Assembly (NCBI GenBank): GCA_002724675.1
Contig: PBPL01000135.1
Coordinates: forward strand, 1-37,710
Origin: Deltaproteobacteria bacterium
GTDB taxonomy: Bacteria > Myxococcota_A > UBA796 > UBA9615
DNA: 37,710 bases
Direction of reading: 5' to 3'
Shown here: in pieces, positions 1 through 8,865 of the stretch
Layout: every line of letters starts with the position of its first letter
Position numbering within the stretch: the stretch's first letter is position 1
Made by a program: the position numbers and the translations under genes
The notes under the pieces: generated by a model
Seen by the model: the letters and a program-made list of their open reading frames with translations, nothing else
Told to the model about the DNA's origin: nothing
Databases searched by the model: none

Positions 1-1349
1 CCCCGCCGCAGCGCCTCCTCCCCGGAAACTAACCGAGCCCGCTGTTCCCGAACTGCCGCTTCATCCAACAGCTCGACCGCCAGCGGTTGCCGGGCACCAA
101 AGCAAGGAGGCAGACGTGGATTGGACACCACAGTTGAGAGCACTACGCCGGCACCCAAGGCGCGTGACTGGTTGACTAAGAAACGAAGGTTGCGATCAAA
201 CCGCTGGCGCACCACCTCCCGCACAGGACGCCAGTCCCGCGGATCGAACAGAGACCGATCTTCCACCGCATGGGTGAGGCAGAGGTCTGCCCGGTCTTCG
301 AAGACGGACCAGGGGCGATAGGTCTCTTCACGATCCCTCGGTATCACCTTGTCGGCAACCAACCGAACACCAAGAAACAACAGTCGATACAGGTGGGACC
401 TCCGAGCGATCTCGCGGAGAGGAACATAGGGGGAGTCGCCCTCGAGCACGGGGTAGGTCCAGTCCATGAACTCATTGACACCCGAGTAGATCACCACGAG
501 GTCAGGAGCGATGGACTCGGGCATGTGGTGCAAGACACCCACCAGCTCGGAGCTCCCGATACCGGGATAGGAACCATTGACGACAGTCACCGGACGATCT
601 GGTCCCATCAGCTCACTCAGCCGAGCCTCCAGCTGGCCGATGATTCCCAGACGACAGCTCATCTCGCCGATGTCCTGCTCCTCACCAGGATCAGTCGCTA
701 CTCCATGGGGAAAGAACGGAAGGACCTGTGTGCCCTCAGCATGGGGCGCAGGAACTCCGCCGGGTTCTGCTCCACGCGTCACACTCCAGGCACCCTCTTC
801 AATGCTCCCCACCACGACTACTTCATCGTCCACGAGCCAAAACGTCTCTGTGTCTCGCGGGGCCACCGTCGCATCAGCCACGGGAAACCTCCCAGTGGAC
901 TCGTCCACTTCCGAGGTGAGGGTCGTGGGGCGCAATAGGTCGTGCCGACGATGGTTGTAGTGGAAGACGGACGAGCCCCCCAATACCAGCACCCGGAGCT
1001 CGCCGTCCGCCTTCTCGGGCGGATCCAGGGGCCGATATTCGGCTTCCTCACCGTCGCCCTCGCATCGTGCAAGAACCCGATCGGTCGTCTCGGCGTAGTT
1101 GGTGTCCAGATCGCTACAGAGAACTTGTGCGCCATCCTCCCCGCACAACTCCTCGTGCAGAGAGCGCGCCTCCCAGTCCATATGCGGCAGGACCTCCTGC
1201 GAATAGGGAGCCACTCGCTCGACAAACACAGCCACTAACTCAAGGGCAGCAAGCGCCAAGACGGTTGCCACTAGTGCGTAGCCGACCCTTCGGAGTGGAG
1301 CCTCGTTGTCCTGGGGGCGAACCGCCGAAGAAGGCATGGCCTCAACCAT
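1..1349 (-). CDS. Membrane-anchored SGNH/GDSL-hydrolase-like protein (C-terminus cut by window edge)
   Basis: The reverse strand is open from an ATG at 1349 to base 1, giving about 449 codons with no stop in the window. A hydrophobic segment at residues 23-43 looks like a single membrane anchor. The rest resembles SGNH hydrolases. Block I is VLVLGGSS (about 121-128, candidate Ser nucleophile in GGS). A block II-like stretch is VVNGSYPGIGSSEL (about 256-269). Block III is PDLVVIYSGVNE (about 282-293). An unusual insertion of about 100 residues separates blocks I and II. The catalytic Asp-x-x-His block, expected near the C-terminus, would lie outside the window. The start is 36 bases after the stop of the upstream minus-strand gene, so the two are probably co-transcribed. 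Anchored SGNH proteins often add or remove acyl groups on envelope glycans; that role is inference here. A second ATG at 1337 is possible. Confidence 0.8.
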   Translation of the reverse strand, partial: MVEAMPSSAVRPQDNEAPLRRVGYALVATVLALAALELVAVFVERVAPYSQEVLPHMDWEARSLHEELCGEDGAQVLCSDLDTNYAETTDRVLARCEGDGEEAEYRPLDPPEKADGELRVLVLGGSSVFHYNHRRHDLLRPTTLTSEVDESTGRFPVADATVAPRDTETFWLVDDEVVVVGSIEEGAWSVTRGAEPGGVPAPHAEGTQVLPFFPHGVATDPGEEQDIGEMSCRLGIIGQLEARLSELMGPDRPVTVVNGSYPGIGSSELVGVLHHMPESIAPDLVVIYSGVNEFMDWTYPVLEGDSPYVPLREIARRSHLYRLLFLGVRLVADKVIPRDREETYRPWSVFEDRADLCLTHAVEDRSLFDPRDWRPVREVVRQRFDRNLRFLVNQSRALGAGVVLSTVVSNPRLPPCFGARQPLAVELLDEAAVREQRARLVSGEEALRR

Positions 1350-1385
1350 ACCGTGGCTTTGAAGCGTGCGTCGGGCTGCGGCTGT

Positions 1386-3839
1386 TCAGCCCTCAAGCTC
1401 GGCGGAGGGTGTCACACGGAATAAGCCACAGTCTGTGGCAAGAATGACTCGACCTTCCGCGTCTGAGTCCAAGTCCCGCGCCTGGCCGCAGAGCGCATAG
1501 GAAGTCCGTCGGAACGGAGGCTTGGCCTCAATAGACCAGAGGCGACCTGAGTAGGCCGCCGCCGCCCAGATGCGGTCATGCACGGGCTCGTAGATCATGG
1601 CACGCAACCCAAAAGACAGGGGCACCCTGTGACGTACCTCCAGGGTCGCCGCGTCGAGAGCTAGAGCCTGACCTTCGAGAAACCGAGTCACCCAGAGGAG
1701 ATCGTCCTCCGGATCCAGAGCCACGGCCCAATTAAAGGGACCGAGCAGCCGGGAAGCCATGGGCTCTAGATACGGCCAAGACCACATGCGGACCGATGCA
1801 TCCCGCCAGAGCGCTACCCCGTAGAGGCGGTCTCCATCGGGATGGAAAGCCCCGGCTTCCAGCTGAGCACCGAGGGGAATGCCCGGACCCAAGCGTCGCT
1901 CAGCGGCCTCGAAGACGAAGGCCGTGGAGTTCTCTTCACAGCCCAGCAGGACATCCCGCACTGGCGCTCCGTCTTGATCTGGGGGAATGGGCACCCAGGC
2001 CGAAACCCAACAACTGGCCACCGGCACCGGGCGTGGCGCCAGCCTCCCATCGTTCTCGACCTCGGCATCTCCGCGAGGTCCTTGGATGGGCCCCGAGTCC
2101 TCATCGATCGGCAGAAGAACCAGCTGAGCGTCTTGTGTCCAAGCCGAGATAGCAGCCCACAGTGTCCCATCGATCGCATCGCCCAGTTCCTCCACCTGCT
2201 GAGCATCGAACTCAGCCAGATCCCAGGTGCGAACGACTCCGTCCGGGCCGACCCGACCCAGATCAGTGCGGCAACGATCGGTCCAGTACACGGCTCCCGA
2301 AGCTGTCGTCGCGAGGGAGAAGACACAGGACGCATCGGCCAGCTTCTCAACACCCTCGGGAAGAGTCTGCGGCACCGTCCACATGAAGCAGCAGATCCCA
2401 CGAGCAGTGCACAGAGCTCCCCAGGCCAGGACGGACAGGAACGTGGACATCAAGACGCGCGGGTCGAGGAGATTTCCCAACGGGCGAGGTGCCGCCAACA
2501 CGGGAAACCAGACCCAGGCCATCAGGAGAAGACCCGCCGCCGATAACGTGCCGGCAATGGCGAGCTCCGGGGATCCGGCCAGGCTCCACTCCACCGCCAG
2601 AACCAACAAACCGACAACCACAACCGTCGCCAGGAAGCGCTTGGAGACACCGCCAGTTCCGAGATCTCCGGGGTCTGATCTTCTCCGCGCCCAGGACCGC
2701 CAAACCACCGGGATGAAGGACGCCAGGCCAAGAACGAGCCAGGCCCCCCCCGATGCCAGAGGGCTGGCCCCAGGCCCCTCCAACCAGAACGTCGACAGTC
2801 GGAACAGAGGGTTGTGATAGGCCACACCCTCCCAGATACTCGTCGCTCCATAGACCAGCACTGCAGCGGCCGTAAGTGCAGTGACCACACGGCGGACGCG
2901 GTTCTCTGGACCTCGCCAGCCCGCGTCCATGGGACGGGGCATGTCTACCCAAGCCGAGGCCAAGAGGAGCGCGCTGGAGACGAGATAGGCCAACAGCCCC
3001 GGCCCGGCAGCGCTCTCTTCGGGCAGCAGCACGCCCATCGTCACCCCGCCCAACACCAAGCCCACAGAGCCCACTGCAGCTCGGAAGGAGCGACGACGCC
3101 CCAACCCCATGACAAGTCCCACAATCCCCACAAGGGAAAGCCCGACACCCAGTTGGCCAACCAGGAGTTGATGGCCCGGAACGCTCGGGGCTGTCTCAGA
3201 GACCGACCAATAAAAGGGCAGAGAGAGGGCCATCCCAAGGGCGGCGAGTCCAGCCAGGGTCGTGGCCGAACGGAGCCCAGGAGCCTCCGGAGTCGGCACT
3301 CCAGCCGGGCTCCCATCGTCCTCCGATCGACCTAGCCCCAGCCGCAGCGGTGACCTCGCGAACAGAGCTGCGAAGCCCACAACCAGGCCCGCCCAGAACA
3401 AGGGTCGGTCCAACGAAGCGCCGACGGCCACCAGCCCCAGAGCCGCCACCCAACCGCAGAGCGCGAGGCAGCCCTCCACGAGATCGGTGAGCCAAAGCCC
3501 CACCGGAGGCAGCAGCCGATCCCACCAGGCAGCGAGCCCCGCCAGGAGCACCACAACTCCCAACAACAAGGGAATCTCAATAACTCCGATGAGCCCCTCT
3601 TCTACCCAGGGGGACTGCAGGAGAAGGTACGAGATCTGATGGAGCCCGAGGAGGGCCACATGCTCCTGCCAACCAGCGAGCGGACTCCACACACCAAAAC
3701 CCGCAGCGAGTGCCGCAGGAAGGATGAGGAGGCTCAACAACAGGACAGGCAGCTTGCGCAACACGGGATGGAGTCCAACTTCACTCCAGGGTACCCTGGG
3801 TGTGGAGGAACGGGTGGTCGAGACTGACACCACCCACAT
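1386..3839 (-). CDS. Polytopic membrane protein with C-terminal beta-propeller-like domain
   Basis: About 817 residues. The first 490 or so are mostly hydrophobic, with roughly a dozen probable membrane helices separated by short charged loops such as GLGRRRSFR and WARRRSDPGD. From about residue 505 to the end the protein is soluble and built of repeated units with blade-like wording, for example SGAVYWTDRC, DDLLWVTRFLEG, HDRIWAAAAYSGRLWSIEA and GRVILATDCGLFRV. These recall SMP-30/NHL-type or WD-like propellers, and the domain is probably periplasmic. No catalytic motif was recognised. ATG at 3839 was taken as start; an in-frame TTG at 3863 is the only earlier option, because two stops lie just above it. 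Neither has a clear ribosome binding site. The gene lies upstream of the SGNH gene on the same strand and is divergent from the gene at 3921. Confidence 0.8.
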   Translation of the reverse strand: MWVVSVSTTRSSTPRVPWSEVGLHPVLRKLPVLLLSLLILPAALAAGFGVWSPLAGWQEHVALLGLHQISYLLLQSPWVEEGLIGVIEIPLLLGVVVLLAGLAAWWDRLLPPVGLWLTDLVEGCLALCGWVAALGLVAVGASLDRPLFWAGLVVGFAALFARSPLRLGLGRSEDDGSPAGVPTPEAPGLRSATTLAGLAALGMALSLPFYWSVSETAPSVPGHQLLVGQLGVGLSLVGIVGLVMGLGRRRSFRAAVGSVGLVLGGVTMGVLLPEESAAGPGLLAYLVSSALLLASAWVDMPRPMDAGWRGPENRVRRVVTALTAAAVLVYGATSIWEGVAYHNPLFRLSTFWLEGPGASPLASGGAWLVLGLASFIPVVWRSWARRRSDPGDLGTGGVSKRFLATVVVVGLLVLAVEWSLAGSPELAIAGTLSAAGLLLMAWVWFPVLAAPRPLGNLLDPRVLMSTFLSVLAWGALCTARGICCFMWTVPQTLPEGVEKLADASCVFSLATTASGAVYWTDRCRTDLGRVGPDGVVRTWDLAEFDAQQVEELGDAIDGTLWAAISAWTQDAQLVLLPIDEDSGPIQGPRGDAEVENDGRLAPRPVPVASCWVSAWVPIPPDQDGAPVRDVLLGCEENSTAFVFEAAERRLGPGIPLGAQLEAGAFHPDGDRLYGVALWRDASVRMWSWPYLEPMASRLLGPFNWAVALDPEDDLLWVTRFLEGQALALDAATLEVRHRVPLSFGLRAMIYEPVHDRIWAAAAYSGRLWSIEAKPPFRRTSYALCGQARDLDSDAEGRVILATDCGLFRVTPSAELEG

Positions 3840-3920
3840 CAAGAATCGAGAAGCCAGGCGCAATGCCGTTCATCAATAGAGCACCCACACCACGAACAAT
3901 GACTTAGAGGGGGTCTTGTA

Positions 3921-4490
3921 ATGGCAGGGGGCAGAAAGCCAAGACAACTCGCCGCAGTCATGGTGGTCGTGCTGCTCACCATAGGGTTCGGCTACAAGGC
4001 TTGGCAGACGAACAACACACCAGAGCGAAGCTGTGAACGAGCGCGGTGGGAGGCGCGCGGCTCCTGGGAAGATGCCATTCAGCAGCTCGACGAGATCCAC
4101 GCGAGGCTGGCAGCCGACGACGCCAAGCTCATTGAGCGTGGACAGCTCGACCTGTCCTCAGCAGGCCGCTGGCGCATGTGGAGATCGGCACAAGAAGGCG
4201 CAGAGAGGGCGCTCGCGGCCGTGTACCAAGACCCCATCACGGCCCGAACTGCTGCAACGGAAGCTTCGGCCATCTGCCGGGTCGCCCGCGAGACCTCGCC
4301 CAAGGTCCAGCGAAACGATGACGCGGACCGAGAGTACACACCGGGTGGGCGCGCACTGAAGAGTTGTTCGAAGGCCGCGCAGCAAAGTGAAAAGGTCTGG
4401 GAGACCTGTAACTTCATGGTCCCCGAGGTCGATGTACTAGGGGGGCCAGGACAGGTCGATCTCGACTTCTTCAAGGGCTGCAGCATCTAG
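3921..4490 (+). CDS. Small membrane-anchored protein of unknown function
   Basis: 189 residues starting at an ATG preceded by a good ribosome binding site (AGAGGGGG, 7 bases upstream). Residues 9-25 are a hydrophobic signal-anchor after a basic N-terminus. The remainder is soluble, mostly helical and Cys-containing, with stretches such as SCERARWEARGSWEDAI and SCSKAAQQSEKVWETC. Its anchor followed by a Cys and an Ala/Trp-rich helix is loosely like the N-terminus of the phosphodiesterase-like protein at 6560, which could mean a shared helical-repeat origin; this is weak. It is the first gene of a plus-strand run reaching 8848. No family was recognised. Confidence 0.78.
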   Translation: MAGGRKPRQLAAVMVVVLLTIGFGYKAWQTNNTPERSCERARWEARGSWEDAIQQLDEIHARLAADDAKLIERGQLDLSSAGRWRMWRSAQEGAERALAAVYQDPITARTAATEASAICRVARETSPKVQRNDDADREYTPGGRALKSCSKAAQQSEKVWETCNFMVPEVDVLGGPGQVDLDFFKGCSI

Positions 4491-4499
4491 GTCCACAGC

Positions 4500-4520
4500 G
4501 AGCCTCAGCCGCCCAGGCTC
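4500..4520 (+). other. Short inverted repeat in intergenic gap
   Basis: GAGCCT and AGGCTC form a perfect six-base stem with a nine-base loop, 10 bases after the stop at 4490 and 30 bases before the ATG at 4551. There is no T-run, so it is not a clear terminator. It may be a leader structure or chance. Confidence 0.3.
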
Positions 4521-4550
4521 TAGGCCGAGCGGTGGTAGTCTGGACGCTGC

Positions 4551-5351
4551 ATGGCCCTCCCGTCCCAATCTCCTTATTCTCCTCGCCTCAGGGCAGGCAG
4601 CCCCCTCTGGATACTTGGTGCACTCCTGCTCTTCTCAGTCGGGGCCTGCACGAACCCAGAGACCTCCGGAGAACCACCCAACGACGCGACGGACACCGAT
4701 GGGGATGGCTACACCGACTACGAAGAGTGGCACGCCGGAACTGACGCGTACGACTCAAACAGTGTGATCTACCAGGGGGGATGGCCCTACAACCCCGACA
4801 AAGAGGCCATCGCGAACCCGGGCTGGGACCGCTGGAAGGAGAAGGGCCCACCAGTCCTCGGATCCACCTTTCCTCGCTTCGTAGGTGTCGATCAGTTCGG
4901 AGAAGAGGTGGAGATTTATGACTTCGCTGGTCGCGAGACTCCAGTGATGATCGACCTCGCCACGGTCTGGTGCAGCCCCTGCAAGGCCATCGCCAACTGG
5001 ATGGATGATGGGGACGAAGCCCACGTGCAAGACTATCCATGGTGGCAGCCTAGGTGGTCCCCATTGCCCGAGTTGGCTGAAGAGGGTGCGTTCTACTGGA
5101 TCACGATTCTGTACGAGGATGCCGGAGGCTATGACGCCTATGGCTCGATCGCAGAAGAATGGTACGAGGACTACCCCACTCCTTGGATCACCGTCCTGGC
5201 CGATGTGAATCAGCACATGAACTCCTGGCTCCGCAACACCGGAATACCCACCGGTAATGTGCTGGACACTCAGATGAAGCTACTGACCCAGGACACACGC
5301 GGAATTGAAGACTCCTTTGATCAACTCATCACCCTTATCGGTGACCCCTAG
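4551..5351 (+). CDS. Thioredoxin-fold lipoprotein with an N-terminal Ca-binding-type Asp motif
   Basis: 266 residues. The N-terminus has a signal peptide ending in a lipobox (FSVGAC, lipidated Cys33). Next comes DTDGDGYTDYEEW (about 48-60), a TSP3/EF-hand-like calcium loop. The main domain is thioredoxin-like: a strand PVMIDLATVW followed by CSPC (141-144), the redox CxxC, and then a helix. This layout matches TlpA/AhpC-type lipoproteins that act as periplasmic thiol reductants, oxidases or cytochrome-c maturation helpers. The region after CxxC is longer than in a minimal thioredoxin and ends in a ProThr-containing segment (NTGIPTGNVLD) that fits the cis-Pro loop. It lies 60 bases after the gene at 3921 and 27 bases before the next, so probably one operon. 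The redox partner cannot be told from the sequence. Confidence 0.86.
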   Translation: MALPSQSPYSPRLRAGSPLWILGALLLFSVGACTNPETSGEPPNDATDTDGDGYTDYEEWHAGTDAYDSNSVIYQGGWPYNPDKEAIANPGWDRWKEKGPPVLGSTFPRFVGVDQFGEEVEIYDFAGRETPVMIDLATVWCSPCKAIANWMDDGDEAHVQDYPWWQPRWSPLPELAEEGAFYWITILYEDAGGYDAYGSIAEEWYEDYPTPWITVLADVNQHMNSWLRNTGIPTGNVLDTQMKLLTQDTRGIEDSFDQLITLIGDP

Positions 5352-5378
5352 GGCCCACTTTGAGTCTCGGCTGAACCG

Positions 5379-6563
5379 TTGACTAAGAGCCGACTAGCAC
5401 CCCTCGTACTGCTGGCACTCCTCGCTACGAGCTGTGAGGCCCCCCCGGAGTCCGAGACGAAGCCCGAGCTGCCACCTGGGGTTTCTCTGCTCGTAAAGGG
5501 CCTCGACCTTCAGAGCCTCCTGAGCCAACTGCAGAAGTTCGAAGGCTCGCCTCTCGCGCAGTTGGCCGAAGAGGCTCGCTCGCGGACAAGGCACTGCAAG
5601 GGCAAAGTAACCGGCTGGAGCGCCTCTCTGGAGCTGAGCGAGGTCATGGCCTCGCTCCAATGCGAAGAGGCTTCGAGCCACGACCCAAAGCACCTCGACA
5701 CCATCCGGAGTCTGCAGGGCACCTCTTCACTCATCCTGACCACCGAGATCAAAGAACTTGGGCACGGGATCCTCACCAGCGACATCGGTCCCTCGGGTTC
5801 CATTCACGGAACGCTGTCCGTACCCTTACCCGAGCCGGACAGTGCCTGGTCGATCCTGATTCCTTCCCCTCAACCTCCAGGCCCCCCGGCCCTCGATTCC
5901 AGCGCCGCCCTCCTGTACGGACGTTTCCGTTCAGATGGCGGGCTGCGCCCCGGGGCCTTCGTACAGTCCGGCAGCCAGGGAGACCGGCTGATGGGCCTAC
6001 GCAGCGAGCTGTTCTCGGGCCTGCTCTTCGACGGGACCTGGGAGTTCGCCTTCTATCCTCCGGGACCCGGAGAACTGCTGCTGCCGTGGGCGGTGGCCGT
6101 GGGGGTCCGCTCCCGAAAAGCTGCCGTGGCCGGTGTGGAAGGCTGGATCGAGGATCTGGCACAGCGATGGCCGCTGACACGCAGCCTCCGTCAGGGCGAC
6201 GGTGTGGACGGAGTATGTCTCCGCGATCTCAACGTCCTGCCAGATCTTGCGCCCTGCTACCACGCAAGCGAGACCGCTCTCATCTTTGCCTCCAACGATC
6301 GGGCACTGGACCTGACAGCGGACCCCGACAGGGCTCCACACCGAAGCCTGGACGCATCCACACCAACAGGCTTCATCACTCGCTTCGATCGGTTTCCACC
6401 GGCGGACGAGAGCCTCCGGAAGTCCCGAGATGCTGAGCGCGATTCAGTCCCGACGACCTACCCCTACTCGAGGCTGGAGATACAGCCCACGCGAGAGGCC
6501 CGAAGACTCGTCTTCAACTTGGAGGCTGTGGCGACGGAACGTAGGGGGGAGATGGCCCCGTGA
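5379..6563 (+). CDS. Putative lipoprotein of unknown function
   Basis: 394 residues from a TTG start. The N-terminus is a short lipoprotein signal (LLALLATSC, lipidated Cys19) followed by an acidic/Pro linker. The body has no motif I recognise; it includes a Cys pair region around HCKGKVTGWSASLEL and SLQCEE and a later C-x-D-L-N segment. The 3' end overlaps the next gene by four bases (GTGA), a typical sign of translational coupling, so the product probably works with the TPR/phosphodiesterase-like protein. The TTG start is supported by the signal peptide beginning immediately after it. Confidence 0.78.
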   Translation: MTKSRLAPLVLLALLATSCEAPPESETKPELPPGVSLLVKGLDLQSLLSQLQKFEGSPLAQLAEEARSRTRHCKGKVTGWSASLELSEVMASLQCEEASSHDPKHLDTIRSLQGTSSLILTTEIKELGHGILTSDIGPSGSIHGTLSVPLPEPDSAWSILIPSPQPPGPPALDSSAALLYGRFRSDGGLRPGAFVQSGSQGDRLMGLRSELFSGLLFDGTWEFAFYPPGPGELLLPWAVAVGVRSRKAAVAGVEGWIEDLAQRWPLTRSLRQGDGVDGVCLRDLNVLPDLAPCYHASETALIFASNDRALDLTADPDRAPHRSLDASTPTGFITRFDRFPPADESLRKSRDAERDSVPTTYPYSRLEIQPTREARRLVFNLEAVATERRGEMAP

Positions 6564-8848
6564 CCCGACCGACTCCACGTAGCCTGGCACTGGTCATCCT
6601 CCTTGTGCTCCTGTCCATCCTAGGCCTCAGGAGTTGGCAAAAGACCGCGACGACTCTGGCCGTCCAGACCCTGTGTTCTCAAGCCGAGCAGGCCCAATGG
6701 GACAAGGTGCTCACGTCCCCCCTGCCCAGCCAGACCACAGCAGAGGAACTGCGCACAGCCACAGAGTGCCGATGCCTGGCTCTCCATGCCACTGACCAAG
6801 CGGACACCTGCCACGCTGAACTGGAGTTCCTGCTGGGCGAAGAGCCCGATGCCATGTGGGCGCCCCTGCCACCACTGAGCGAGGCTCTGATTCGGGCCCG
6901 ACGGGCCCGTGGTTCCAGCCGGACCGCTGCCACATTAGCCAGTCGCGCGACGACCGCCTTCCCCAACCACTTGGGCCTCCGCATCCTGGAGCTGGAGACT
7001 CGGTTGACCGTGGAAGAACCGTCTGAAGTGCTGACAGCGCTTGAACAACGCCTCCCCGACGATCCTCTCGTGCGGAACCAGTTCCGCATCTGGCTCGCCG
7101 ACCAGAGTCGACGACTTGGCCTTGCCGAGCGCGCGCTGGAGTTGCTGGGTCCCGCCCCGAGCCCGGAGCAACCCAACGAGCTGTTCGCCTGGCACGAGCA
7201 ACGAGCGCGGGCCCTTGCCCACCTAGGCCGCAGTGCGGACCTTCAGATCAGCGTCGGCCACTGGCTCGAGTCCACCCCCCACCAGGCCGATGTTCGAGCC
7301 CTGTACGCCCTGTTGCTCGAAGAGCAGCGTCTGCAGCCAGCAACAAGCGACGTGGCCAGCCTGCTCCTAGCGTCAGCGGATGAGAGTGAGCGAATCCAAG
7401 ACCCCTGGACTCGGGAGGCCGTCTACCGCCGGGTCATCATGGGGCTCGCATCATCGGGGCGTCCGGAGCAGGCGCTCCGTTGGTACGACCGCGCCCGAAA
7501 AGAGTTTGCTCTCGATGGTATGCAGCGCAGCGAGCTCGAGCGCGCGGCGGCCAGCTCCCTCGCTGACCTTGATTCGAAAGACGCGCCGCTCATCTCTGTG
7601 CGTTTTGTCGTGGTCCCAGCCGTTGTGGGAACAACCCTTTCCCTCTCGCCAGGGCCCCAGGAGGCGGTAGACGACTCCTGGTCATCCCATGAGGTCCCTC
7701 CTGACGGAGTCCTGGCGTTGGACCGCAGGCCGGGCAGCGTCCCACAGCGATGGGTCCTGAGAGACAAGAGCGGCGTACTGTTGGGGTCCGGCGCCGCCTG
7801 GGTTCGACCCGGGGCAGAGGTGGAGATCCTCCCGAAGCCGACAGAGAACCGAGACCTCTCCGCTTCTCTGGCACCAAGGGCCGCGGCCGATGGACAGGCC
7901 AAGCTGTTCGTCATCATTCCTGACTGCGGCGACTGGCGGTTGATTCAGTACCTGCGGATGCGAGGCGACTTGCCCGCACTGAATCACTTCCTAGAGACCG
8001 GCTACCGAGCCGTACTGGACAGCAACCCACCGTTCACCGGTGCCGCTCTGCGCTCCCTGGTGCATCCCGGCGGCCAGGTGGGCAGCACCGTCCTGGGCGT
8101 ACTCCACGAACTAGGTGCAGAACTGGAAGGCCTGGCGTCGGTGCCCATCAACCCCTTAGATGGGCTGCGGTGGATCCTGCCTCAAAACGATGACCTCTTC
8201 GGGATACTCGGGCGCGGTCCGCTCCGCGCCGCCAACTTGCTCTATGCCCATGGAAACCTTGCGGCGGGCCACCACGCCCAGACAGTGGGACCCGACGGAG
8301 CAGAGGGCAAGCTCCCTGTCGCTCGCTCATCAAGGCCCCTGTCCATCGCCGAAGCTGCTGTGTATCCAGAGCTCGCCCAGTTGCCCCATGCAACTCGCGA
8401 GCACGTGGAGCGGCTCGCAGCGGAAATGGACTCGGCCATCCAGATCGCTCAATCCAACGCGGCGGACGTAGTGCTTCTTCGGCTTGAGTCTCTGGACCTA
8501 CTCACACACAGCCGCTATGGCCGCATCGCTAGTCACTCTCAGGACAACGGCGGCGGCGCGTTGTTCGCCGCTTATCGCTACATGGACTCTCGCCTTGGGG
8601 AGCTGCACGAGGTTCTCGACGAGGACGACACCCTCGTCGTGGTGTCCGACCACGGTATAGAGACCGCCATGAAGCACTCCCGAGAGGCTTTCTTTGTGGC
8701 CACTGGACCAGGGCTACCTGCAGGGCGTGCCCCGGGCTCACCGCACTTCCGTGGCCTGGCGCAAGTGATCGCCACGCTGGCCGGAGTGGACACCGCCTGG
8801 CCTGAGACCGGAATCCTCAACGAGCTGCCCTCAGCCACGATGCGTTAA
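6560..8848 (+). CDS. TPR-containing membrane-anchored type I phosphodiesterase / alkaline phosphatase superfamily protein
   Basis: 762 residues from a GTG overlapping the upstream stop. Residues 7-25 are a membrane anchor; 110-335 are helical repeats of TPR character; 345-430 are a beta-rich linker. From 448 to the end lies a type I phosphodiesterase/nucleotide pyrophosphatase-like domain. Candidate metal and catalytic residues are all present in order: Asp455 (VIIPDCGDW), Thr493 (PPFTGA, nucleophile position), Asp646 and His650 (ESLDLLTHSRYG), Asp697-His698 (VVVSDHG) and His729 (GSPHFRG). The usual DG after the first strand is DC here. The domain is probably periplasmic and may hydrolyse phosphodiesters or transfer phospho-groups on envelope glycolipids; substrate unknown. 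It is last in a four-gene run with the thioredoxin lipoprotein. Confidence 0.87.
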   Translation: MTRPTPRSLALVILLVLLSILGLRSWQKTATTLAVQTLCSQAEQAQWDKVLTSPLPSQTTAEELRTATECRCLALHATDQADTCHAELEFLLGEEPDAMWAPLPPLSEALIRARRARGSSRTAATLASRATTAFPNHLGLRILELETRLTVEEPSEVLTALEQRLPDDPLVRNQFRIWLADQSRRLGLAERALELLGPAPSPEQPNELFAWHEQRARALAHLGRSADLQISVGHWLESTPHQADVRALYALLLEEQRLQPATSDVASLLLASADESERIQDPWTREAVYRRVIMGLASSGRPEQALRWYDRARKEFALDGMQRSELERAAASSLADLDSKDAPLISVRFVVVPAVVGTTLSLSPGPQEAVDDSWSSHEVPPDGVLALDRRPGSVPQRWVLRDKSGVLLGSGAAWVRPGAEVEILPKPTENRDLSASLAPRAAADGQAKLFVIIPDCGDWRLIQYLRMRGDLPALNHFLETGYRAVLDSNPPFTGAALRSLVHPGGQVGSTVLGVLHELGAELEGLASVPINPLDGLRWILPQNDDLFGILGRGPLRAANLLYAHGNLAAGHHAQTVGPDGAEGKLPVARSSRPLSIAEAAVYPELAQLPHATREHVERLAAEMDSAIQIAQSNAADVVLLRLESLDLLTHSRYGRIASHSQDNGGGALFAAYRYMDSRLGELHEVLDEDDTLVVVSDHGIETAMKHSREAFFVATGPGLPAGRAPGSPHFRGLAQVIATLAGVDTAWPETGILNELPSATMR

Positions 8849-8865
8849 CCACGCAGGACCTCCAC

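Noticed and set aside
270-938. 222-codon plus-strand frame near the left edge
   Set aside because: The minus strand here encodes the SGNH protein with recognisable blocks; the plus frame has no motif.
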